Source: Geosiphon pyriformis (Eukaryota > Glomeromycota > Glomeromycetes > Archaeosporales > Geosiphonaceae). Taken from it: a stretch of DNA of 64,000 nucleotides. The first letter of the stretch is position 1; every line of letters begins with the position of its first letter. The DNA lies in assembly GCA_016748015.1 (NCBI GenBank), contig JAAOMT010000200.1:122984-186983 (forward strand). Direction: 5' to 3'. Shown in pieces: positions 51,001 to 62,678 of this stretch. A model generated the notes under the pieces. That model did not search any database. It had not been told where the DNA came from and was given only the letters and a program-made list of their open reading frames with translations. Both the position numbers and the translations under genes were made by a program.

Positions 51001-53236
51001 ATAATACTTTTAAATACACATATATAATACAATACACTATTACTACCAAAAAAACTTGTCATATCTATTTAAAGTCTTATTAATCCAATTGCCACAATAA
51101 TAAATTTATCAAAAAAGAAATAAACCAGATGAAAAACCTTAAATTTATACAAAAAACCAAGAGTAAATAAATATTTCTAGTTGTAGAGATATTTAAAAAA
51201 AGTAGAACTCTATACTTCTATATTGACTACTGTCAATTAAATACCATTACTAAAAAAACATATACCTACTTTTCAAAATTGATATAATGCTAGATCAATT
51301 CAATAATACTGCTTTTTTTCTAATTATTAATTTAACTGCTAGATTTTAACAAGTAGAGATGAATTCAGAAAGCAGAAAAAAACTGCTTTTATTATCAAAT
51401 ATAGTACCTATAAATTTACTGTCATGTTTTTTGGTCTTACCAATGCCTTTTCTATTTTTTAATATCCAATAAACAAAGTATTTGAATTAGTAAAAGAAAA
51501 CTTTGTTCTGGTCTATTTAGATAATATAATAATATACTCAAAAACCTGGAATAAACACTTTGAACATTTACAAAAAATTTTAATCTTTTTAAAAATGCTG
51601 GTCTTATGATTAATTTAATTAAATCTTTTTTTGAACAACAATTCACTCAGTTTTTTGATTATTTTATTACAAAAAATAAAATTTTTTCTGATCTAGTCAA
51701 GATTGAAATATTAAACAACCAATAAACATTTATAAACTATACTTTTTCCTTGGTTTGGCATCTTATTATTGAAAGTTTGTTAAAAATTTCTTTAAAATTA
51801 TCTTTCTTTTTAATCAGCTACTTAAAAAAACTGTTGATTATCACTGAAACACACATAAATAAAAAGTTTTTGAAATCTTAAAGAAAAAACTAGTTACTGA
51901 ATTTATACTTATACAATTTGATTTAAACCAACTTTTTATTTTTTATATTGATGCATTTGGCTTTGAACTTAGTACTGTTTTTTTTTAGAAAAACAAATAT
52001 AACAAAAGAATATATTATAGTCTATACCAATCAATTATTTTTTCCAATAGAACAAAATTATTTAATTACTAAACAAAAATGTCTGACAGTAGTATGAATT
52101 ACCAGTTATTAAAATAAATATTTTTTTGGTGCCAAATTTCTGGTGGTAACAAATTATTAAGTCTTGGTTTGACTGCACAAGAAAAAAAAGCTGGAACACA
52201 AATAAATAACTTACTGAATACTCTATTTGGATAAATTTGATTATAATATACAATATTACAAAAGAGCTTATTATCAAAATACTAATGTTTTTTTTAGACT
52301 TATTATCCAGTAATAATACAATCTTCACAAATCAAACCAACTTAATTATTAGTAATTTCTTTACAAACAAACACAATAATAGACTTGAACAACTACTCCA
52401 CTTTAATAAAATTTTTGAGTAAAAGACAATACCCATCAGATTATACTTAATAGAAAAAAAACATTTGCAAAAACAATCAAATTTTTATTTAATCTACCAA
52501 AACCAACTTAAAAAAAAACAAAAAAAATCTTAACTGTTTCCAAAAAGTTATTAAATTTGAAGAAAAAGAAATAGTAATCTATAATATATACACTAATCCA
52601 TTAGCTGAACATTTTGAAAAGACTAAAACAATTCAGAAAATACTTGCTTACTATTATTGACCTATTTTAGAAAAAGACATTGCTGAATACATTAAAATCT
52701 GTAATATCTGTTAAAGAAAAAAAACCCAATCACAAAAAAGACATTTATTCAATCTTTATTGATTAACTATTTGACAAAATTGGTATAGATATTGTTAAAT
52801 CTTTAATTATAATTTCTAATGGCAATAAATACATTATTATAGCTACTAACTATTTTACAAAGTGAGTAGAAGCAAGAGCCATCCCAAATTAAACAGCAGT
52901 CTCTATTGCCAATTTCATTTATGAAGATATCATTTGTTATTATGGTCGCCCTAAAAAACTTTTATCTGATAGAGAAAGAGCTTTTTTTAATACACTAATT
53001 GAAGAACTTTATAGAAAAATAAAAATATATTAAAACTTTCTTTTTTTATTACTTCCAAACAAATAGTTTAGTAAAACATTTTAATAGAACACTATGTAAA
53101 ATCCTAACCAAAACCAGTAAAAAAACAAACTTATAAGACAAAATATTGTTTTCAGTTTTGTTTGTTTATAAAACTGTAAATTATAACATAACAAATTATA
53201 AATTATTTTATTTGTTCTATAAACAAATGACAATAT
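48051..53236 (+). pseudogene. Element A internal region, part 1 (gag, protease, RT, RNase H, start of integrase)
   Basis: A decayed homologue of element B, readable in the same order: gag about 48180-49590; protease region about 49735-50640 (open piece 49735-49974 beginning MNKLIINPFEST; catalytic DSG reads DSE); Cys-rich module about 50660-50850; RT about 51000-51560 (YLDN in place of YLDD, near 51510-51530); RNase H to about 52160; integrase HHCC and core about 52440-53236. Stops are abundant and C/G positions of element B are mostly T/A here. Similarity is cut at 53236 by the insertion of element B. Confidence 0.8.
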
Positions 53237-53906
53237 TGTTATGGTTGAAACTTATACTTCTTATTAATTATTATATGTATTAGCCACTAATGTCATATAA
53301 ATTAGCCACTCTATTTTTAGAAAATAATCATTGACTTGATCATTGATCTGACCATTGACCTGATTATTGACCACTTTTAATAGCTATATAAGTGATGAAT
53401 CTTTTAGCTGTAGAAAAGCATGTAGAAAATCAAGAAAATTAAATAAATAAAATAACAACTTTCATCTCAATCTTTTTCTTATTACTAATTTTTTTTTCTC
53501 TACCTTCAAGTATCTGAACATCTTAAAGATAAAAGACTACTTGTTGGTATTTCCTACTCTTTTCCTGAAACATGTAATTGCAGCATTTGAAGATTATTGA
53601 ATAAAACATGACTGAAGAGTACATCTGATACCTAATATTGAATTCTAAGAATGCTGACATGAAGCATAGAATTATACTAGACAAGATCAATTGTTGACAG
53701 TACAAACTATTTCTCTACCTTCAAATTCTCCAGTTATCTTTTTGAAAAGTATAGCAACTGAGATATTTTATAAGACTAATTTTGCACATTGAATTCCTAC
53801 TCATTTAATTCGCTCTTTGAAGTTGAATTCCTCTTTGATTATTTCCATCATCCTACAATCCTGTTCTCCCTTGCTATCTGTTAGCTTGTTACTCCAATCT
53901 GTAACA
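53237..53906 (+). repeat. 5' LTR of element B
   Basis: 670 bp, TGTTATGG to GTAACA. A short 12-bp repeat array (about 3.5 units) at about 53329-53372 is followed by TATA-like 'gctatataag' near 53383. It also contains 'aataaaa' words near 53600. Comparison with the 3' LTR shows mostly transitions. Confidence 0.88.
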
Positions 53907-54019
53907 TAAAAGTGGTGTTCTCTGTGAGGTTGTCAAAATCTACTTTGTTTCTTATTGTATAAGTAATTATTCATACCTGTCACAACAATCAGAAGAACAT
54001 TTTAAAGTACACAACAAAA

Positions 54020-55495
54020 ACAATCTAAACTTTATTGAACTCAATCCTTTGCCCTTCTGCTTGATTTGCTTTCTTATTGAAAAACAATCCAGCAGACAAT
54101 TCCAAGACTTTTGGAACTAATTCCTGAACGAGCATTCAGCTGAAACCTACACAGCTTATACAACCTATTACTTTGACCAAGCTTATTTTGAAGACAACTT
54201 TGAAGAAAAAAACAACAGTATCAATCAGCTTTTATATTCTACAATCTTTGAACAACAGCCCCCTGATTTCGAATATCTGAATTATCAAATCCACATTTGG
54301 ATTGCTACCCATCAATCAACAGAAACTCTTTTTGAAACAGAAAAAAAAAGCTATCAAACTGTTCCCGTTTTTGATCTCTTTTTAAGTGAATTAGAACACA
54401 CCACACAAACAGTTACACTTAAACCAATGGCTCAAAACCCTCTACAACAAAACATTCTGATCACCCTCCAAGATATACAGACTGCTTTAGGGTGAAGAAA
54501 CAACACCCCATTACCATTATTCAGAAATAATACCCAAGATCCAATCGAATGGCTGGATGATTTTGAGAGAGCTGCCACAGCAAACCAATATAATAATGAA
54601 TACAAGTTCCAAATTGTTGGTGACCACCTTCAAGACTTTCCTGCTACTTGGTTCTCACAAGAAACCAATGCCAATGCTTAGCAAAGAATCATTAGATAGG
54701 CACCAACAAATGCTGAAGAAGACAATATCTCTTTCACTACCTGGTTTGAAATAAAATTTAGAACTTCCATCTTAATTTCAAAATGGCATATGGAATTAGA
54801 AAGAAGAACTCAAGGCCCTGGTGAGGTTGTGACAGAATATGCCAAAGCAATAAGAAAACTCATAAATGGATAGACTCTAGAAGAAATTGGACAGAAGACC
54901 AGAAAATACATTTCTTCACAAAAAGACTGAGAACTGATTTATTATATGCTCTTTGGCCCCTCCTGGTCTTAAAAGATAATCCCACAATAGATATGGCCAT
55001 TGAACTTGCTCAGAGAATAGAAGACAATCAAAGGATGCACTTAGAATCCACACTTCCAGTTTTTGCTCTTACTCTTGTTATGGCTTCTGCTCTCCAAATA
55101 ACTGCTACCTCTTTTGCTGTCCAAACTCAAGACCCAAATAAACAGTTAATAGATAGACTTACAGCTAATCTTGCCCAGCTATTAGAACTATTAGCCCAAG
55201 CAGTCAGAGACAACCAGCAACCCCAAAGACCCAGATTTGAACTCCACTTCAATCAGCCCCAGCAACCACCATATTAAAGACAGCAAAATTATGGCCCACC
55301 TGTGTGCTATCGCTGTAAACTAACTGAACACTTTTTCAGAGACTGTAACAATTCTCCATTGCCTCCTTCAACTCCCAAAAATAATGACACCCAGAATAAC
55401 AGACCCAACAATAATAATGTTCTCAATCAAAGACCCAATCATGCCAACATTAATTTCTTTGGAGAGAATCCCTTAGTTGAAGCTACTGTTTACTA
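54020..55495 (+). pseudogene. Element B gag
   Basis: A gag-like frame is readable from about 54020. It includes FEYLNYQIHIWIATHQ, then LPLFRNNTQDPIEWLDDFE (typical start of the retrotransposon gag core) and NEYKFQIVGDHLQDFPATWF. The 3' part is open (54993-55277). A CCHC knuckle CYRCKLTEHFFRDC lies near 55300-55345, then an Asn/Pro-rich tail, ending TAG at 55494. Stops (TGA near 54494, TAG near 54678 and 54695) and one frame change near 54860-54890 break it. Role: particle formation and RNA binding. Confidence 0.78.
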
Positions 55496-55594
55496 GCCTT
55501 TAAACTGATAGGCACATCTCCAAAGGATGAAAGTGCAAGCCAACCAGAAAAAAACACCTTTTATGCTTTTAACCTAACTGATAATAATCATGAT

Positions 55595-56527
55595 ATGGAT
55601 GAACTAGCAATCAACACCTCTGAATTAACCAGAAAGAAAAAAAAAGCCAAGATTGATTTTGTCTTGGACCTAAACAAAGCATCTAAATCATCTGTTGATA
55701 ACAATAAACCACCAAAGGCTAAGGTTTTTAAAAATTTCTTAAAGTTGGAACCCCCAGAAATTATACAAAAATCTGGATCCTATTCTGTTGTTAAAGACCT
55801 CATGAAAACCCCTGTACACATTACATTTGGCCAACTGATAACCCATCTACAGTTCAAAAAAGATCTTTGCAAATCATTGATACCAAAGAAGAAAACACCA
55901 AAGACCAACAAATGCTCTTGTCAAGCTGGACTTGCTAATAACAGTAATGTCACCTCTCTGATTTGTAAAGCCCAAGTGGCTGGGTACTTCATTGATCTGA
56001 TCTTAGACAGTGGATTATCTGTTAGTGTAATTGCCAAACACTTTCTTGAAGCAATTGGCAGAAAGATTGATAAGCCTTCTACAAGACCAATAACCAATGT
56101 ACATGATAACAAAAAGAAAGGCCTGGACATAGCCAAAGCTATTCCTGTCCACATCAATGGTATTAGCATTGAAATTGATATGGAAATATCTAAAGCAAAA
56201 AAGTACACCATCATTGTTGGTAATGAATGGCTTAAGAAAGCTAAAGCATTATTTGACTATGAGCTTTGTGAACTAACCATCAGATGTGGTAAAAAGCCTA
56301 TTGTGATTAAGTGCCATCATTGGACAACCCCTCCAGTATCCAAGCAAAACCAAGAAGAAAAACAATCAGATAAATCAGATAATGATGAGAGCAATAACAA
56401 AGATCAAAAAAAACAAAAAGAAACTGCTGAACTTGTCTACACTATCTTTACCAGCAATGGCAAGCCACTGGATAATGTTAAAGCTGACAAAGAAGGAATC
56501 ATAGTAAATGGCAAGCTAATCTGCTGA
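55595..56527 (+). CDS. Element B protease region of pol, with Cys-rich module start
   Basis: Open for 310 codons. A Lys-rich N-terminus (TRKKKKAKIDFVLDLN) precedes an aspartic protease: LICKAQVAGYFIDLILDSGL, with the catalytic DSG intact, then a flap region and IIVGNEWLKKAKALFDYEL. A hydrophilic Ser/Asp/Lys-rich linker follows and the frame ends in a TGA that probably replaced a Trp, since the reading continues in frame (C-stop-PYYDILRRTF) into the Cys-rich module at 56522-56720 (DFCTQCWCNKPLY, then YKSCLIYYKDW). The protease itself shows no break. ATG at 55595 is the first in frame; the real product was probably made as part of Gag-Pol. Confidence 0.8.
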   Translation: MDELAINTSELTRKKKKAKIDFVLDLNKASKSSVDNNKPPKAKVFKNFLKLEPPEIIQKSGSYSVVKDLMKTPVHITFGQLITHLQFKKDLCKSLIPKKKTPKTNKCSCQAGLANNSNVTSLICKAQVAGYFIDLILDSGLSVSVIAKHFLEAIGRKIDKPSTRPITNVHDNKKKGLDIAKAIPVHINGISIEIDMEISKAKKYTIIVGNEWLKKAKALFDYELCELTIRCGKKPIVIKCHHWTTPPVSKQNQEEKQSDKSDNDESNNKDQKKQKETAELVYTIFTSNGKPLDNVKADKEGIIVNGKLIC

Positions 56528-58259
56528 CCCTACTATGATATCCTTAGAAGAACCTTTAACAGAAAACCTAGCAAGAAAGCCAAATACAGTTATTGGTAGT
56601 ATGACTTTTGTACACAGTGCTGGTGTAATAAACCTTTGTATTCACCAAGTAATGAATACAAATCCTGTCTGATCTATTACAAAGATTGGAAACCAATTAG
56701 CTTGATACTTTGAGAAGAACTTAAAGAAATACAAAAGTCTTTTGAGAATAAACTACCTAAAATCCAATCATTAGTTGTAGAACAAAAAAAACCTTCACCT
56801 AAAGAAAAAAAAGTGGACATTGAAAATCTGTTGGCTAGGAATAGCCCAATTATCTCAAAAGAAGGTGATACTCCTAAACAAACCCATGTGATACAACACA
56901 TCATCACCACAAAAAAAACTCGTCCCATTCATCTGAAATCTTATCAATCCAATAGATGCAATAATGAGTTCATCAAGAAAGAAATAAACCAGATGAAAGA
57001 TCTTGAATTCATACAAGAAACCAAGAGTAAATGGGCTTTTCCAATTGTAGTGGTATCCAAAAAAGGTGGAACCCTATGCTTCTGTGTTGACTATTGCCAA
57101 CTAAATGCTATCACTATAAGAAACATATACCCACTTTCCAAAATTGATATAATGCTAGATAAATTCAATGGTGCTGCTTTTTTCTCAACCATTGACTTAA
57201 CTACTGGATTCTGGCAAGTAGAGATAGATCCAGAAAGCAGAAAGAAAACTGCCTTTATTACCAAGTATGGCACCTATAAATTCACAGTCATGCTTTTTGG
57301 TCTCACCAATGCTCTTCCCACCTTTCAATGCCTAATGGATAAAGTGTTTGAATCAGTAAAAAAAAACTTTGTTCTGGTTTACTTGGACGACATAATAGTA
57401 TATTCAAAAACCTAAGATGAACACCTTGAACATTTACAAAAAGTTTTTAACCTGTTCAGAAATGCTGGCCTTAAGATCAACCCAATCAAATTTTTCTTTA
57501 GACGTCAATCCACCCAGTTCCTTGGTCATCTTATTACAAAAGATGGAATCTTCCCTAATCCAGCTAAAGTTGAAAAAGTCTAGAACATTAGACAGCCAAT
57601 GAATGTTCCTGAACTATGCTCTTTTCTTGGTTTGGTCTCTTACTATTGCAAATTTATCAAAAATTTCTCCAAAATCACCTTTCCTTTCAATCAGCTACTC
57701 AGGAAAATAGTCAATTATTACTAGAGCACTCATCAACAAAAAGCTTTTGAATTTCTAAAGGAAAAACTTGTTACTAAACCAATTCTCAAACAACCTGATC
57801 TGAACCAATCTTTTATTCTCCACACTGATGCATCTGGCTATGAACTTGGTACTATTATTTTACAGAAAGATAAAAATGGCAGAGAACATGCCATAGCATA
57901 TGTCAGTAGATCCCTTACACCAGCAGAAAAGAACTATTCAGTTACTGAACAGAAATGCTTAGTGGTAGTTTGGGCTACTAGTTACTGGGATTAATATCTT
58001 CTTGGTGCAAAATTCTTAGTGGTAACAAATCATTAAGCCTTGGTTTGGTTGCACAAGAAAAAGAAGCTGGAACACAAATGAATAACTCACTGAATACTCT
58101 ACTTGAATAAATTCAACTATGATATTCAATACCACAAAGGAGCAAATCATCAAAATGCTAATGTTTTCTCTAGACTTACCATTCAGTAATAGTACAATCT
58201 CTCAAACCAAACCAACTTAATTATTAGTAACTCCTTTATAAACAAACACAATAATAGAT
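56528..58259 (+). pseudogene. Element B reverse transcriptase-RNase H
   Basis: Same frame as the protease. After the Cys-rich module comes an RT frame open at 56813-57415: KWAFPIVVVSKKGG, LCFCVDYCQLNAITIRN, DLTTGFWQVEIDP, TVMLFGLTNALPTFQ, and catalytic YLDD at 57380-57391. Then KTWD has become KT-stop-DEH, and later QFLGHLITKDG and SFLGLVSYYCKFI follow. RNase H: HTDASGYELGTIILQ and YVSRSLTPAEKNYS. Stops near 57415, 57582, 57720, 57993, 58035, 58078 and 58090 are mostly Trp or Gln codons converted by transitions. A frame change precedes the integrase. Confidence 0.85.
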
Positions 58260-59567
58260 TTGGACAACTACTCTGCTTTAATAAAATTTTTGGGTAAAAG
58301 ACAATACCCATCAGAATACACTCGACAGCAAAGAGAACATTTGTGCAAACAATCAAATTTCTATTTGATCTGCCAAAACCAATTATATAAAAGAAACAGA
58401 AAAGACCCTAACTGCCCCCAGAGAGTCATCAAATTTGAAGAAAGAAAAATTGTAATATACAACATGCACACTGACCTATTAGCTAGACACTTTAGAAAAA
58501 CAAAAACAATTCAGAAAACTTTAGCTTGTTATTATTGGCCTATCTTGGAAAAAAACATTGCTAAATACATTAAAACCTGTAACATTTGCCAAAGAAGAGG
58601 CAAACCCAATCACAAAGAAGATATTCATTCAATCTCTGTTGGTCAACTATTTGACAGAATTAGTATAGATGTTGTTAGACCTTTAACAATAACTCTTGAT
58701 GGCAACAGATACATTATTACAGCTACTGACTATCTTACAAAGTAGGTAGAAGCAAGAGCCATTCCAGACCAAACAGCAATCTCAATAGCCAATTTCATTT
58801 ATGAAGATATTATCTGTCATCATGGCTGGCCCAAAGAACTTTTATCTAATAGAGGAAAAGCTTTTTTTAGTATACTGGTTGAGGAACTTTGTAGAAAAAT
58901 GGGAATACATCATAAACTTTCCTTCTCTTATCACCCCCAAACAAATGGCCTAGTGGAACGTTTTAATAGAACATTATGTAAAACCCTAGCCAAAACTAGT
59001 AAAGAAACAAACTTATGGAACAAAGTACTGTCTTTAGCCTTGTTTGCTTATAAAATTGTGAATTATGACATAACAAGTTATGAACTTTTTTATCTGCTCT
59101 ATGGATGCATAGCAACACTACCAATAGAAACTGATATTGAGACAATACCCTTTGAAGAGATCACAATAGGAAATTACAAAGACATTTTGCAAAGAAGACT
59201 TGATATCATTTTTGACTCCTTGGTAAAAGCACGAATAATTGCTTTTGAAAAGATAAAACAGTTTCAAGAAAAGCTTAAAAGAAAAAAAACCTATAAAACA
59301 CTTTCTTTAAGTGTTGGTGACTTGGTACTAAAATACTGTTCTAATAGAGACAATGTTTATGGTGATAAATTTTCTAATCAGTAGAAAAGACTTTTTATAG
59401 TCAACAAAGTTTTGAACAATGATTCTTATATTCTTTAAGATCAATCTGGAACAATCTTCAATAATCATCCTGTTCATGATACACAACTCAAGAAATATTA
59501 TAAACGACTTGATTGGCTGCCTATTGTGGTAATACCAACTCAAATAATTAGCAAAAATCAAGTATAA
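58260..59567 (+). pseudogene. Element B integrase
   Basis: HHCC module: the MHTDLLARHF block supplies the two His, and TCNICQRR the Cys pair. Core: ISIDVVRPLTI with the first catalytic Asp, then LLSNRGKAFFS, where the second Asp reads Asn, and YHPQTNGLVERFNRTLCK with the catalytic Glu present. The open pieces are 58260-58745 and 58899-59384, separated by a TAG (LTK-stop-VEARAI, a probable Trp). A TAG at 59382 is shared with element A. The frame finally ends in TAA at 59565, also shared with element A, so that is probably the true end. The site of element B's insertion into element A lies in the homologous gene. Confidence 0.86.
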
Positions 59568-60265
59568 ATAAATACACCATTCTCAAAACAGAGGTATTTT
59601 TAATCGATGTAAACAATTATTTTCTGGATCAAAACATTCAAAACACTTTCTATACTCTCCATGAGTATTGGATCAAAAACTATCTAAATGCTACTCTGAT
59701 TATTGAAAAACAGACCATCATAACTGATAACAGTAGAACACATACTGTTATTAGACCAAAGAAAACTACTACCAGAAGAGAAAGAATTGGTAGTAAAATG
59801 GATAAATATCTGTTGGAAAGTATAACAGCAACTATATTTTCATCTTCCAACACAATTGGAAAAACACTCCAAGAAATCTTACTCATAGACAAAAACTTGT
59901 CATATAAAAGGCAATTAAAACTCTATAGTCACTTTGGTAAAATTATAGAGAATATGAAACTCATAAAGAAAACAATTTCAAAAATACAGGCAGAAATTTT
60001 GGGCATTATATAGTTGGATGTTTCAAGAGTTTTAACTATTGTTAGAAGAGCCAAAACTCTAATACAAAGATTTAGTCTCTTGGATACAAACCTTATTTTG
60101 CCTCAAATGTTATATACCTTATTCACAAAAGACTTCAACAAACTAGTTAGCTTTGAGTTAGATAAAATCATTCAAATAGATTATCCCATAAATAGCTTGA
60201 TTTTGCTGGAACTCAATCTCTTTGAAGAGGATGATGTTATGGTTGAAACTTATACTTTTTATTAA
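59552..60265 (+). pseudogene. ORF3 of element B, unidentified, downstream of integrase
   Basis: A frame of about 238 codons begins right after a TAG at 59549 and overlaps the last codons of integrase in the -1 frame. It has no ATG before 59798 and runs into the 3' LTR, ending TAA at 60263. One TAG at 60011 interrupts it; element A has TGA at the same codon, so the ancestor was probably TGG. Readable pieces: VFLIDVNNYFLDQNIQNTFY, RPKKTTTRRERIG, LLIDKNLSYKRQLKLYS and LIQRFSLLDTNLILPQMLY. It is basic in the middle and helical, with no obvious membrane segment or cysteine motif. Position is that of env in retroviruses, but nothing supports an envelope. I do not recognise the family. Confidence 0.65.
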
Positions 60266-60879
60266 TTATCACATGTATTAGCTACTAATGTCATATAAAT
60301 TAGCCACTCTATTTTTAGAAAGTGATCATTGATCTGATCATTGACTATTTTTGATAGCTATATAAGCAATAAATCTTTTAGCTGTAGAAAAGCATGTAGA
60401 AAATTAAAAAAATCAAATAAATAAAATAACAACTTTTATCTCAATCTCTCTCTTATCGCTAATTTTTCTTTCCCTACCTTCAAGTATCTGAACATTTTAA
60501 AGATAAAAGACTACTTGTTGGCATTTTCTACTCTTTTCTAAAATGTGTAATTGCAGCATTTAAAGATTATTAAATAAAACGTGACTGAAGAATACATCTG
60601 ATATCTGATATTGAATTCTAAGAGTGCTGACATGAGGCATAGAATTATACCAGACATAATCAATTGTTAACAGTATGGACTATCTCTCTATCTTCAGATT
60701 CTCCAGTTATCTTTTTAAAAAGTATAGCAACTGAAATATTTTATGAGACTGATCTTACACATTGAATTCCTACTCATTTAATTTGCTCTTTGAAGTTGAA
60801 TTCTCCTTTGATTATTTCCATCATCCTACAATCCTGTTTTTCCTTGTTATCCATTAGCTTGTTACTCCAACTCATAATA
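60235..60879 (+). repeat. 3' LTR of element B
   Basis: 645 bp, TGTTATGG to ATAATA (CA end mutated to TA). Only about two units of the 12-bp array remain, at 60326-60347, before TATA-like 'gctatataag' near 60357. Confidence 0.88.
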
Positions 60880-60883
60880 ATAT

Positions 60884-61996
60884 TACCAATAAAAATTAAC
60901 ATTGAGATAATATCTTTTGAAAAAATTACAATAGAAAATTATAAAAATATTTTGCAAAAAAGACTTGGTATTATTTTTAATTCATTAGTAAAAACATAAA
61001 TAATTGCTTTTAAAAAGATAAAACAGTTTCAAGAAAAGCTTAGGAATAAAAAAACTTATAAAACACTTTTCTTAAGTATTAGTAACTTAGTTTTAAAATA
61101 TCATTTAGACAAAAATAATATTTATGATGATAAATTTTTTAGCTGGTAGAAAAGATCCTTTATAATCAATAAAGTTTTGAACAATAATTTTTATATCTTA
61201 CAAAATTAATATAAAACAATTTTTAATAATTGTTCTGTTTATGACATATGACTCAAAAAATATCACAAATAGTCTGACTGGTTACTTGTTGTAGTAATAT
61301 TAACTTAATTAATTAGCAAAAATCAGATATAAATAAATGTACTATTCTCAAAACAAAAGTATTTTCAATTGACATAAATAATTATTTCCTAGATTAAAAC
61401 ATTTAAAATGCTTTCAATATTTTTTATGAATATTGAATCAAAAATTATCCAAATACTACTTTGACCATAAGAAAACAGACCATTATAACTAATAATAATA
61501 GAATATATACTATTATTAGACCAAAAAAAACCACTACCAAAAGAAAAAAAATTGGTAATAAAATAAATAAATATATACTTAAAAGCATAATAGTAAACAT
61601 ACTATTATCTTTTAATATACTTGGAAAAATGATTAAAAAAATTTTGCTTATAAACAAAAACTTATTATATAAAAGACAATTAAAGCTCTATGGTCGACTT
61701 AATGAAATTATAGAAAATATAAAGTTCATGAAAAAACAACTTTAGAAATACAAGTAAAAATTCTAAACATTATATGATTAAATATTTTAAGAGTTTTAAT
61801 CATTATTAAAAAAGCCAAAACTTTTATACAAAAATTTGGTCTTTTGAATACAAAACTTATTTTACTTCAAATATTATATACCTTATTTACAAAAGACTTT
61901 AACAAATTAGTTAGTTTTAAGTTAATAAAATACATCAAATAAAATATTTTATAAATAACTTGATTTTACTAAAGTTAAATTTTTTGAAAAGAATAA
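60884..61996 (+). pseudogene. Element A internal region, part 2 (integrase end and ORF3)
   Basis: Continuation of element A after element B. It begins with the equivalent of LPIETDIETIPFEEIT (here LPIKINIEIISFEKIT), includes NYKNILQKRLGIIFNSLVK, then the shared integrase-end stop. A degenerate ORF3 follows (61461-61745 open: RPKKTTTKRKKIGNK and LLINKNLLYKRQLKLYG). Conservation of ORF3 length and key words in this older copy supports it as a genuine family gene. Confidence 0.8.
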
Positions 61997-62678
61997 TATT
62001 ATAATTGAAACCCATAGTTTTTATTAATTATCACATGTATTAGCCACCTTATTTTTAGATAGTAATCAATGACTTAACCGTTAACTTAATTATTGATCTA
62101 ATCAATGATCTGATTATTGACTTGGTTATTACCCTAATTATTAATCTAATTGTTAATCTGATTATTGACCTGGTTATTGACCACTTTTAATAACTATATA
62201 AGCAATAAGTCTCTTAACTATAAAAAACATATAACAATCAATATAGCAATTAATTAAAAATAAATAAAATAATAACTATTAAGTATTTGAATATTTTAGA
62301 ATAAAAGATTACTTATTGGCATTTATTTACTCTTTTTCTGAATTGTATAATTGTAATATTTAAAAATTATTGAATAAAACGTGATTAAAGAGCACATTTA
62401 ATATTTGATATTAAATTTTAAGAATACCAATATAAAACATAGAATTATACCAGTGTATTATTATTTATTAACAGTATGTACTATTTTTTTATCTTTAAAT
62501 TTCTTAATTATTTTTTGAAAAAATTAGTGATTGAGATATTTTATGAGACTGATCTTGTATATTAAGTTTATACTTATTCAATTTGCTTCTTAAAGTTGAA
62601 TTTTTTTTGATCTATTCCATTATTATACAATTTTGTTTTCCTTTGCTATTTGTTAACTTGCTATTTTAATCTATAAAA
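61997..62678 (+). repeat. 3' LTR of element A
   Basis: About 682 bp; start TGTTATGG eroded to TATTATAA. It carries the longest 12-bp array, about 9-10 units at 62066-62182, ahead of TATA-like 'actatataag' near 62193. The right boundary is fixed by resumption of LINE D coding sequence. Confidence 0.8.

Larger units (their letters stand above)
53237..60879 (+). mobile_element. Ty3/gypsy LTR element B, complete but inactive, nested in A
   Basis: LTRs 53237-53906 and 60235-60879 enclose gag, protease, Cys-rich module, RT, RNase H, integrase and a third ORF. The insertion lies inside the integrase gene of element A and is flanked by the 4-bp duplication ATAT at 53233-53236 and 60880-60883. A purine-rich tract (GAAGAGGATGA) at about 60224-60234 precedes the 3' LTR. 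A TGG-initiated primer-site candidate lies about six bases past the 5' LTR (53913) but its tRNA is not identified. The LTR pair differ at many positions, so the insertion is not recent. Confidence 0.92.
47396..62678 (+). mobile_element. Ty3/gypsy LTR element A, interrupted by element B
   Basis: Outer element of the nest. LTRs at 47396-48050 and 61997-62678; internal part in two pieces (48051-53236 and 60884-61996) separated by element B. The two internal pieces join into one reading at 'aaatgacaatatt|accaataaaa', matching the continuous equivalent in element B near 59105-59130. Flanking LINE D coding sequence also joins across the element. Flanking 4-bp words (TTAT left, ATAT right on the minus reading) fit a mutated target-site duplication. 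The whole element is eroded toward A/T with many stops. Confidence 0.88.

Noticed and set aside
54557-54754. Open frame of 65 codons within gag of element B
   Set aside because: Out of frame with the recognisable gag reading across the same bases.
59552-60265. Envelope gene, making element B a retrovirus-like errantivirus
   Set aside because: No signal peptide, membrane segment, furin-like site or Cys pattern is visible; position alone is not enough.
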